From NCBI GenBank assembly GCA_023249715.1, contig JAHFCA010000043.1, positions 1 to 9,552 on the forward strand: a DNA stretch of 9,552 nucleotides. The letters are read 5' to 3'. Below the pieces are notes generated by a model. That model did no database searches and was not told the origin of the DNA. It saw only the letters and a program-made list of their open reading frames with translations. Each line of letters opens with the position of its first letter. Position 1 is the stretch's first letter. The position numbers and the translations under genes were made by a program. This stretch comes from Elusimicrobiota bacterium (GTDB lineage Bacteria > Elusimicrobiota > Elusimicrobia > 2-02-FULL-39-32). Positions 1-5,764 of this stretch are shown one piece after another.

Positions 1-122
1 AACCTTTGGACTTTAGGACCCGTGGTAATCCAGCCCGATTTTAAGGTGTCTAAAACCTCTTCAAACTCTTCTTTCCCAAGAGAAGGTCTGGAAAATGGCA
101 AAAAGCTGTTTCTTCGTTCCAT
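1..122 (-). CDS. DegT/DnrJ/EryC1/StrS (ArnB-like) aminotransferase, N-terminal fragment
   Basis: The reverse strand from an ATG at 122 encodes 40 residues before the window ends. They include FLPFSRPSLG and SGWITTGPKVQR, the hallmark N-terminus of the DegT/DnrJ/EryC1/StrS family. ArnB, which makes UDP-4-amino-4-deoxy-L-arabinose, begins almost the same way. Known members are PLP-dependent enzymes that transaminate nucleotide-linked keto-sugars for LPS or other glycans. The catalytic lysine and the rest of the fold lie outside the window, so the exact sugar cannot be told. I chose this ATG because the conserved block starts six residues later and no other in-frame ATG occurs before an upstream in-frame stop. 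No Shine-Dalgarno precedes it; a perfect TATAAT box ends nine bases upstream, so the mRNA is probably leaderless. The gene is divergent from the DUF2203 gene. Confidence 0.88.
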   Translation of the reverse strand, partial: MERRNSFLPFSRPSLGKEEFEEVLDTLKSGWITTGPKVQR

Positions 123-131
123 AGACGATAA

Positions 132-160
132 ATTATAGCTTTTAACCGGTTCATTGTCAT
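132..160 (-). promoter_or_regulatory. Sigma70-type promoter of the DegT-family gene
   Basis: On the minus strand a -35 box ATGACA (160-155, one mismatch to TTGACA) and a perfect -10 TATAAT (137-132) are separated by 17 bases. The predicted start of transcription is near 125, only about three bases before the ATG at 122, so the transcript would have essentially no leader. Confidence 0.7.
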
Positions 161-164
161 CCTA

Positions 165-194
165 TTGACTTACAAGTTCAAAAAAAATCATAAT
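165..194 (+). promoter_or_regulatory. Sigma70-type promoter of the DUF2203 gene
   Basis: TTGACT (165-170) and CATAAT (189-194) are spaced by 18 bases, each with one mismatch to consensus. Transcription would start near 201, one base before the ATG at 202. No purine-rich Shine-Dalgarno lies in the A/T-rich stretch before that ATG. The -35 box sits five bases from the divergent -35 box at 155-160. Confidence 0.65.
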
Positions 195-201
195 AAACTT
201 T

Positions 202-636
202 ATGGCTGCCATAGATCCAAACCATTTTTTTACCTGCGATGAAGTGAATGCTTTAATTCCAAGATTGGAAGAACATTTTCAAAATTTTTGGACTTTGCGT
301 CAGAATGCGCAAGTAATATTGCAAAAATTGCGAAAAAATTTAAAAGATCCCCAGATTCAAAATTCAAAAGATATTGCTGGGCAACAAATTAAAGCATCTC
401 AGGCCCATTTTCTTTTAGAAAGAGCTAAAAAAGAATTAGATTTCATATTGGATATGGGGGGTTCCATTAAAGATTTAGAAATTGGGCTTGTAGATTTTCC
501 TCACGTGTTAGATGATGCTGAAGATGAAGTGTTTCTCTGTTGGAAATACGGCGAAAAAAAAGTTCGGTTTTGGCATAGTCTGGATGAAGGTTTTGCTTCT
601 AGAAAACCCCTCGTTCGCAAAATCAATCATCACTAA
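202..636 (+). CDS. DUF2203 family protein
   Basis: This protein of 144 residues matches the DUF2203 family along its length. Visible landmarks are FTCDEVNALIPRL near residues 10-22, SIKDLEIGLVDFP at 88-100, FLCWKYGE at 111-118 and FWHSLDEGFASRKPL at 123-137. The middle (about 25-85) is charged and predicted helical. There is no signal peptide or membrane segment, so it is likely cytoplasmic. The family has no established function that I know. The ATG at 202 is the only plausible start because the conserved block begins within ten residues and an in-frame stop lies upstream. It lacks a Shine-Dalgarno and appears to be leaderless. It is followed by a tRNA gene and ispH on the same strand. Confidence 0.9.
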   Translation: MAAIDPNHFFTCDEVNALIPRLEEHFQNFWTLRQNAQVILQKLRKNLKDPQIQNSKDIAGQQIKASQAHFLLERAKKELDFILDMGGSIKDLEIGLVDFPHVLDDAEDEVFLCWKYGEKKVRFWHSLDEGFASRKPLVRKINHH

Positions 637-643
637 ATAATTG

Positions 644-649
644 TATAAT
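644..649 (+). promoter_or_regulatory. Candidate -10 box for the tRNA-Gly/ispH unit
   Basis: A perfect TATAAT lies between the DUF2203 stop and the tRNA. No good -35 hexamer is present 16-18 bases upstream, so this is tentative. If used, transcription would begin near 656 and RNase P would remove a leader of roughly 48 bases. That leader (about 661-703) is noticeably GC-richer than its surroundings but holds nothing else I recognise. Confidence 0.35.
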
Positions 650-703
650 AATAAAAACTTTAGCGCCGCGGTTATCAAGCCCAAGCGCGAGGGTGCGATA
701 GAT

Positions 704-777
704 GCGGGTGTGGTTCAATGGTAGAACGGGAGCTTGCCAAGTTCCAGACGAGGGTCCGATTCCCTTCACCCGCTCCA
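704..777 (+). tRNA. tRNA-Gly (anticodon GCC)
   Basis: A full cloverleaf folds by hand. The acceptor stem 704-710 pairs with 767-773 over seven base pairs, the D-arm is GTTC/GAAC around a loop containing GG, and the anticodon stem 729-733 pairs with 741-745 around TTGCCAA. The anticodon GCC is at 736-738. The variable loop has four bases and the T-arm spans 750-766. The discriminator is T774, as in bacterial tRNA-Gly, and CCA is encoded at 775-777. The T-loop reads TCCGATT rather than the usual TTCGATT, so position 55 is C instead of U. The first T-stem pair is a G-U wobble. Confidence 0.95.
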
Positions 778-790
778 TTTTTGAATTTAA

Positions 791-1744
791 ATGAAGACAA
801 TGACACTTAAAAAATTGATCTTAGCTAAACCGCGCGGTTTTTGCGCCGGGGTAGAGCGCGCTATAGAAATTGTAGAGATTGCGCTTAAGATTTATCCCCC
901 TCCCGTCTATGTTTTCCATGAAATTGTTCATAACCGTTTTGTCGTTAAAGACTTAGGGAGTCGAGGCGCCGTATTTGTGAACGCAGTGTCCGAAGTTCCG
1001 GATGGGGCCGTTCTTGTTTTTTCCGCGCATGGAGTTTCTCCGGAAATTAAAAATCAGGCAACAATAAAAAAATTACGGCTCATCGATGCCACTTGCCCGC
1101 TTGTGACTAAAGTTCATATGGAAGCGATTCTTTTTGCCAAGCAGGGCTGCACTATTTTGTTAGTGGGGCATGAGGGACACGATGAAGTGATTGGCACCAT
1201 GGGCGAAGCGCCTGACCGCATACTTTTAGTGGATACTCCGGAAGATGTGGAAAAATTGCAAGTGGAAAATCCAGATAAAGTGGCCGTTATTACACAAACC
1301 ACGCTTTCTCTGGACGATACTAAAGCCACAATCGATGCCATTAAGAAAAAATTTCCCAAAGTTATTTTCCCTCCCAAAGAAGATATTTGTTATGCCACCA
1401 CCAACCGGCAAACTGCTGTTAAAAAATTGGTAGAAAATGTGGATTTAATTTTAGTGATAGGTTCAGAAAATTCTTCTAATTCTAAACGTTTAGCGGAAGT
1501 TGCCCAGGACCAGGGCGTAAGCGCCTATTTAATTGATGATGTAACCAAAATTAAACCCGAATGGTTAGAGGAAATTGAAGTCATAGGAATTACCGCTGGA
1601 GCGAGCGCTCCGGAACATTTGGTAAAAGAAGTCTTAGACTATTTTAGAAAGTTGGGTGTAAAAGATTTAGAAGAAGTGGAAACAGTTCCAGAAAACGTAA
1701 AATTCGGCCTACCGCAAGAACTCCAAGCCTTCGCGCGGATATAA
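791..1744 (+). CDS. ispH: 4-hydroxy-3-methylbut-2-enyl diphosphate reductase (IspH/LytB)
   Basis: IspH performs the last step of the MEP pathway, reducing HMBPP to IPP and DMAPP in the cytoplasm with an iron-sulfur cluster. All family signatures are visible in the 317 residues. The three cluster cysteines are C18 (KPRGFCAGVERA), C102 (DATCPLV) and C200 (EDICYATTNRQ). The substrate histidines are H47 (HEIVHN), H80 (SAHGVS) and H127 (VGHEGHDEVIGT), and E132 in the latter motif is the likely proton relay. TQTTLS near 168-173 and ITAGASAPEHLV near the C-terminus are also typical. The length is normal. The ATG at 791 lies 13 bases after the tRNA-Gly and has no Shine-Dalgarno; an ATG at 800 is an alternative. 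Co-transcription with the tRNA is likely. Confidence 0.97.
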   Translation: MKTMTLKKLILAKPRGFCAGVERAIEIVEIALKIYPPPVYVFHEIVHNRFVVKDLGSRGAVFVNAVSEVPDGAVLVFSAHGVSPEIKNQATIKKLRLIDATCPLVTKVHMEAILFAKQGCTILLVGHEGHDEVIGTMGEAPDRILLVDTPEDVEKLQVENPDKVAVITQTTLSLDDTKATIDAIKKKFPKVIFPPKEDICYATTNRQTAVKKLVENVDLILVIGSENSSNSKRLAEVAQDQGVSAYLIDDVTKIKPEWLEEIEVIGITAGASAPEHLVKEVLDYFRKLGVKDLEEVETVPENVKFGLPQELQAFARI

Positions 1745-1764
1745 TAAGAATATTTTTCCTTAAT

Positions 1765-2073
1765 TTATTTATTCAGCTTTTTTCCCATCTTTTTTTCAAG
1801 GGATTGAATTTTAGCATTCATGGGATTTTTGGCGCGTTTTCTGTCATCAATGGAAATGGATAGTGAAACACGGTCGCATTTTTTTGATAAAATTTTTCGG
1901 CAACGGTCAATGAGGCTCATAATCTCTTCCCACTCTCCTTCTACAATAGTGGCCATGGGAGTGATTTTGTAGTTTAAATTGCTCTCTATAACTGGTTTAA
2001 GCGCCTGAGCTAAAATAGTAGAGAGTGAATCCGATTTTGTTCCTACAGGGAGTAATGTAAATTGCGCAATCAT
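1765..2073 (-). CDS. MTH1187-family thiamine-binding protein (DUF77)
   Basis: This 102-residue protein resembles the MTH1187/YqgV family, small ferredoxin-like-fold proteins that form tetramers and bind thiamine or related ligands. Landmarks are FTLLPVGT near the N-terminus, the signature PMATIVEGEWEEI (39-51), and the family pattern RVSLSISIDDRKR around residues 68-80. It begins nine bases after the nadA stop. The ATG at 2073 has a good Shine-Dalgarno (AGGTG, five bases spacing) that overlaps the nadA stop, so it is the last gene of the thiC operon and probably translationally coupled. Its place in the operon with thiC supports a role in thiamine binding or sensing. It converges on ispH, with 20 bases between their stop codons and no clear intrinsic terminator. 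Confidence 0.87.
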   Translation of the reverse strand: MIAQFTLLPVGTKSDSLSTILAQALKPVIESNLNYKITPMATIVEGEWEEIMSLIDRCRKILSKKCDRVSLSISIDDRKRAKNPMNAKIQSLEKKMGKKLNK

Positions 2074-2082
2074 TTTTTCACC

Positions 2083-3009
2083 TCAACTTATTGCCATCAT
2101 TCTTTCTAAAGCTTGTCTGGCTTTAATCGCAATATCTTCGGGAACGGTGACTTCATATTGAATATCTTCCAAAGACCACAGAACATTCTCTAGAGTATTC
2201 TTCTTCATAAATTCACAGGTAGCCTCTGGGGCTGCCGGATAAAAAATCTTATCTGGATTTTCCTTTTTTAAGCGGTGTAAAATCCCTGTTTCGGTGGCGA
2301 TAATAAATTCTTTGGCGGTAGATTCTTTCGCTCGTTTAATAATTCCATCGGTGGATAAAATTCTGTCCGCCATCGACATACAGGCGGTCAGGCAACCACA
2401 TTCGGGGTGCATGAGGAATTCTGCGGACGTATGTTCTTTTTTTAGCTGTTCGATGGGTTCCGGACGAATTCTTACGTGCGTGTGGCAAGAGCCATTCCAG
2501 AGGTGAATTTTGCGCTTCGATTGAGTGCGCACCCACTGACCTAAATACATATCGGGAACGAAAAGGATCTCTTTATCTTGAGGAATAGATTCCACAATTT
2601 TTAAAGCGTTGGAAGACGTACAACAGATATCGGACTCCGCTTTTACGGCCGCAGACGTGTTGATATAGGTGACGACTACAGCGCCAGGATGTTCTTTTTT
2701 CCAGGCTTGGAGTTGTTCTACTGTAATGCATTCCGAGAGGGAACAGCCCGCTTCTAAATCGGGCACTAGAACAGTTTTTTTAGGGTTCATTATAGCGGCC
2801 GATTCCGCCATAAAATGGACTCCGCAGACTAAAATAACTTTGGATTGTACGGTGGCGGCATATTTGGCCATGCCTAAAGAATCTCCCACATAGTCGGCTA
2901 AATCTTGGATCTCGCCAATTTGATAGTTGTGAGCGACGATAACACCCTCTTGCTTTTTTTTAAGCTCTTTTATTTTTTCTGATAAAGAAACTTCTGTAAT
3001 GCTAGCCAT
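2083..3009 (-). CDS. nadA: Quinolinate synthase (NadA)
   Basis: NadA condenses iminoaspartate with dihydroxyacetone phosphate to quinolinate in de novo NAD synthesis, using a [4Fe-4S] cluster. Numbered from the ATG at 3009 (308 residues), the three ligand cysteines are C89 (LEAGCSLSEC), C175 (WNGSCHTHVRI) and C265 (EATCEFMKKN), with the usual spacing of 80-90 residues. VIVAHNYQ near the start, YINTSAAVKAESD and MHPECG are also typical. A TTG at 3018 is an alternative start, adding three residues and overlapping the stop of the PHP gene as TTGA. Neither start has a convincing Shine-Dalgarno and I prefer the ATG. I see no NadB or NadC in the window. The gene is third in the thiC operon. Confidence 0.95.
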   Translation of the reverse strand: MASITEVSLSEKIKELKKKQEGVIVAHNYQIGEIQDLADYVGDSLGMAKYAATVQSKVILVCGVHFMAESAAIMNPKKTVLVPDLEAGCSLSECITVEQLQAWKKEHPGAVVVTYINTSAAVKAESDICCTSSNALKIVESIPQDKEILFVPDMYLGQWVRTQSKRKIHLWNGSCHTHVRIRPEPIEQLKKEHTSAEFLMHPECGCLTACMSMADRILSTDGIIKRAKESTAKEFIIATETGILHRLKKENPDKIFYPAAPEATCEFMKKNTLENVLWSLEDIQYEVTVPEDIAIKARQALERMMAIS

Positions 3010-3014
3010 GGGTT

Positions 3015-3830
3015 TCAAAAAAGTTTTTCTTTTCTTTTTAATATTTCTTCTACAGTGTTAAGAGGAACGTTCGCTTGCCCCAAGGCTTCATGCCCGGACC
3101 CCGGGCCATGATAGTCGGACCCTCCTGTAGCCACTAAGTGATATCGCTTTGCAATCTCTAAAAATTTTTTTATTTGATCCGGAGAATGTTTGAGATAATA
3201 AGCTTCAAGACCTTGCAGCCCTTTTTCAGTTAATAAGCGGATCGTTTCTTCTTGGACACCAAAACCGGGGTGAGCCAAAACGGGGACCCCTTTCCCTGCC
3301 AATATCGTTTGAATGGCATCCTCCGGCGTCGTGTCTTTATGAGGGACAAAAGCCGGACAACCTTTCCCCAGGTATCGGTCAAACGCTTCTGCTCTGGATT
3401 TTACAATCCCTTTTTTGATGAGGTTATCGGCCACATGCGGTCTGCCAAGCGCTGTGTCTTTATTTCCGTTTAATAATTCTTCTTTAGAGATATTGATTCC
3501 CAGCCCTTTCAATTTTTCAAGCATGAGGTTCATGCGGTGCTCCCGGCTGTCTCTATTTTTCTTGAGAGTATTTAAAAAATTTGAATCATTCTCATCTACA
3601 AAATATCCCAGAATGTGGATAGGGTTCGTTTCGGTATTTATTTCTACTGCCGGAATAAGAGTTATGTTTAACTGCGCCGCTTTAGTCCGTGCTCGGGATA
3701 ATCCTTCGGTAGAGTCGTGGTCGGAAAGAGCTAAATGGGTAATCCCCACCTTAGATGCCGCTTCCACCAGCAATTCCGGCGCTAAGGTTCCATCTGAATA
3801 AGTGGAATGAGTATGTAAATCTATCTTCAT
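3015..3830 (-). CDS. PHP-domain metal-dependent phosphoesterase (RNase AM/YciV-like)
   Basis: The 271 residues carry the metal-binding motifs of the PHP fold: H6 and H8 (LHTHS), D13, SDHD at 36-39, E63 (AVEIN), H72 (IHILGY), H132 (GRPHVA), H187 (AHPG), and D239/H241 (SDYHG). Order and length match the E. coli YciV (RNase AM) branch. Members are reported as a 5'-3' exonuclease maturing rRNA ends and as a 3',5'-nucleoside bisphosphate phosphatase. I infer one of these roles but cannot choose between them. It lies between thiC and nadA with short spacings (23 bases after thiC). Its Shine-Dalgarno-like GGAAGAAGGA stands far from the ATG, and a CCTTCCT just before the ATG could pair with it. Confidence 0.88.
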   Translation of the reverse strand: MKIDLHTHSTYSDGTLAPELLVEAASKVGITHLALSDHDSTEGLSRARTKAAQLNITLIPAVEINTETNPIHILGYFVDENDSNFLNTLKKNRDSREHRMNLMLEKLKGLGINISKEELLNGNKDTALGRPHVADNLIKKGIVKSRAEAFDRYLGKGCPAFVPHKDTTPEDAIQTILAGKGVPVLAHPGFGVQEETIRLLTEKGLQGLEAYYLKHSPDQIKKFLEIAKRYHLVATGGSDYHGPGSGHEALGQANVPLNTVEEILKRKEKLF

Positions 3831-3854
3831 AGGAAGGGATAGTTCCTTCTTCCT
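3831..3854 (-). promoter_or_regulatory. Hairpin before the PHP gene that may hide its ribosome binding site
   Basis: The minus-strand transcript contains AGGAAG and CTTCCT arms (3854-3849 and 3836-3831) with a loop of 12 bases. An alternative GAAGG/CCTTC pairing (3849-3845 and 3837-3833) has a loop of 7. Both would mask the purine-rich stretch lying upstream of the ATG at 3830. The hairpin begins at the thiC stop codon, so a ribosome finishing thiC would open it. Confidence 0.35.
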
Positions 3855-5707
3855 TAGGATTTTTGGTAGATTTCGGCGCCGCTGGTGATGAATTCTTTTG
3901 ATTTTTCTTCCATTCCCTTTTGCAACGCTTCATCGGTAGAAAGTCCTTGCTCTTTGGCAAAGTCTCGCACATCCTGAGTAATTTTCATGCTGCAAAACTG
4001 CGGGCCGCACATGGAGCAAAAGTGAACCTTCTTGGCGTTGTCCGCGGGAAGAGTTTCATCGTGAAAATCTTTGGCCGTTTCTGGGTCCAGAGACAAGTTA
4101 AACTGATCGTTCCAACGGAAATTGAATCGGGCATCGCTTAAAGCGTTGTCCCTCGCTTGTGCCCTGGGGTGCCCTTTGGCTAAATCGGCCGCATGAGCCG
4201 CAATTTTATAGGCGATCACTCCATCTCGAACATCTTTTTTATTGGGCAATCCCAAATGTTCTTTGGGAGTTACGTAGCAGAGCATGGCGCAGCCATACCA
4301 ACCTATCATGGCGGCTCCTATGGCGGAGGTAATGTGGTCGTATCCGGGGGCGATATCTGTGGTCAACGGGCCTAAAGTATAAAAGGGAGCTTCTTTACAG
4401 ACTGCCAGCTGCTTATCCATATTTTCTTTGATGAGCTGCATGGGAACGTGGCCGGGCCCCTCAATCATCACCTGCACATCGTGTTTCCACGCAATTTGAG
4501 TAAGTTCACCCAATGTTTCCAGTTCGCCAAATTGGGCGCGGTCATTCGCGTCCGCAATGGAGCCGGGCCTTAATCCATCCCCTAAACTAAAAGAAACGTC
4601 GTACGCTTTCATGATTTCGCAAATTTCTTCAAAATGCGTATAGAGAAAATTTTCTTTATGATGCGCTAAACACCACTTTGCCAGAATGGCGCCGCCGCGG
4701 GAGACAATTCCCGTAACGCGATTTGCCGTCCATGGAATATAGCGCAAAAGCACTCCGGCATGAATGGTAAAATAGTCCACCCCTTGTTCCGCCTGTTCTA
4801 GAAGCGTGTCGCGAAATAGTTCCCAAGTAAGATCTTCCGGCCTTCCCCCCACTTTTTCTAAAGCCTGGTAAATTGGAACTGTGCCAATGGGCACGGGAGA
4901 ATTGCGAATAATCCATTCCCGGGTTTCATGAATATTTTTTCCTGTGGAGAGATCCATGACCGTATCGGTTCCCCAACGGATCGCCCAGATCATCTTTTCT
5001 ACTTCTTCTTCTATGCTAGAAGTTACAGCGGAATTTCCGATATTGGCGTTAATTTTAACGAGAAAATTTCTCCCGATGATCATCGGTTCGCTTTCCGGGT
5101 GATTGATATTGGCGGGAATAATCGCTCTGCCTCGCGCCACTTCCTGCCGCACAAATTCTGGAGTGATTTGATCGGGAATTTGGGCGCCAAAATTTTCCCC
5201 CTTGTGGCGTTTTAAATTTTTAAAATCGCTAATTCTTTGATTTTCCCGAATAGCGATATATTCCATTTCCGGAGTAATAATACCGCGCTTGGCATAATAC
5301 ATTTGGGTGACATTGCCACCTTGCTTAGCGCGATAGGGCTTCTTTAAATTGGGAAAGCGAATGGGGTTTAAATTGGAATCTTCCAGCCTCGATTGGCCGT
5401 AGAGAGAGGAAATTTTGGATAGAGGTTCTACATCGCCGCGCTCTAGGATCCATTGGTGACGGAGAGGCTTTAAACCTTTACGGATATCGATTGTTTCTTT
5501 GGGGTCTGTATAGGGGCCGGAGGTGTCGTACACAACAAAGGTTTCTCGGGAGGCATCTTCCAGCTGAATTTCCCGCAGGGCCACCTTAACCTCTGGATTT
5601 TTCCCCTGCGCATAGATTTTCTTGGACGCAGGAAAAGGGGCAACACTTAAAACGTTATCTGTCGGTATTTTTTCCTTTTTACTAAGCTCCAGTTGGATAT
5701 AAGTCAT
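3854..5707 (-). CDS. thiC: Phosphomethylpyrimidine synthase (ThiC)
   Basis: ThiC is a radical-SAM enzyme that rearranges aminoimidazole ribotide to HMP-phosphate, the pyrimidine half of thiamine. The 617 residues form the long bacterial version. The N-terminal domain includes VYDTSGPYTDP, and the TIM-barrel core has NIGNSAVTSS, TVMDLSTGKNIHETREWI, FSLGDGLRPGSIADANDRAQ and MIEGPGHVPM. The C-terminal CxxCxxxxC at C564, C567 and C572 (CSMCGPQFC) binds the [4Fe-4S] cluster. The ATG at 5707 is preceded by a strong Shine-Dalgarno (GAGGAG, seven bases spacing) and by its own promoter in the 53-base gap after the cyclase gene. It heads an operon with the PHP gene, nadA and the thiamine-binding protein. 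By eye it is GC-richer than the cyclase gene upstream. No TPP riboswitch fits in its leader. Confidence 0.97.
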   Translation of the reverse strand: MTYIQLELSKKEKIPTDNVLSVAPFPASKKIYAQGKNPEVKVALREIQLEDASRETFVVYDTSGPYTDPKETIDIRKGLKPLRHQWILERGDVEPLSKISSLYGQSRLEDSNLNPIRFPNLKKPYRAKQGGNVTQMYYAKRGIITPEMEYIAIRENQRISDFKNLKRHKGENFGAQIPDQITPEFVRQEVARGRAIIPANINHPESEPMIIGRNFLVKINANIGNSAVTSSIEEEVEKMIWAIRWGTDTVMDLSTGKNIHETREWIIRNSPVPIGTVPIYQALEKVGGRPEDLTWELFRDTLLEQAEQGVDYFTIHAGVLLRYIPWTANRVTGIVSRGGAILAKWCLAHHKENFLYTHFEEICEIMKAYDVSFSLGDGLRPGSIADANDRAQFGELETLGELTQIAWKHDVQVMIEGPGHVPMQLIKENMDKQLAVCKEAPFYTLGPLTTDIAPGYDHITSAIGAAMIGWYGCAMLCYVTPKEHLGLPNKKDVRDGVIAYKIAAHAADLAKGHPRAQARDNALSDARFNFRWNDQFNLSLDPETAKDFHDETLPADNAKKVHFCSMCGPQFCSMKITQDVRDFAKEQGLSTDEALQKGMEEKSKEFITSGAEIYQKS

Positions 5708-5714
5708 GCAATCT

Positions 5715-5720
5715 CTCCTC
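5715..5720 (-). promoter_or_regulatory. Strong ribosome binding site of thiC
   Basis: GAGGAG on the minus strand lies seven bases before the ATG at 5707. It is one of the strongest Shine-Dalgarno matches in the window and contrasts with the SD-less starts of ispH, the DUF2203 gene and the cyclase. Confidence 0.8.
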
Positions 5721-5736
5721 TTTAAATTTAGATTTC

Positions 5737-5764
5737 ATTATAACAAACCTGACTCTTTTTTCAA
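5737..5764 (-). promoter_or_regulatory. thiC operon promoter
   Basis: A -35 TTGAAA (5764-5759, one mismatch) and a perfect -10 TATAAT (5742-5737) are separated by 16 bases. The -35 box overlaps the TGA stop codon of the cyclase gene. Transcription would begin near 5730, leaving a leader of about 23 bases that is far too short for a TPP riboswitch. I see no terminator hairpin between the cyclase stop and this promoter, so cluster transcripts may read through into thiC. Confidence 0.65.

Noticed and set aside
661..703. Second small RNA or tRNA before tRNA-Gly
   Set aside because: The stretch is GC-rich with scattered GCGC words but forms no convincing cloverleaf or long stem; it is more likely the tRNA leader.
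1745..1764. Bidirectional terminator between ispH and the thiamine-binding protein gene
   Set aside because: There is a short T-run but no stem of useful length on either strand.
3415..3801. Plus-strand open frame opposite the PHP gene
   Set aside because: It is the antisense shadow of a gene with clear catalytic motifs and shows no family resemblance or RBS.
5708..5760. TPP riboswitch before thiC
   Set aside because: The gap is 53 bases, contains a promoter and SD, and has none of the TPP-box sequences.
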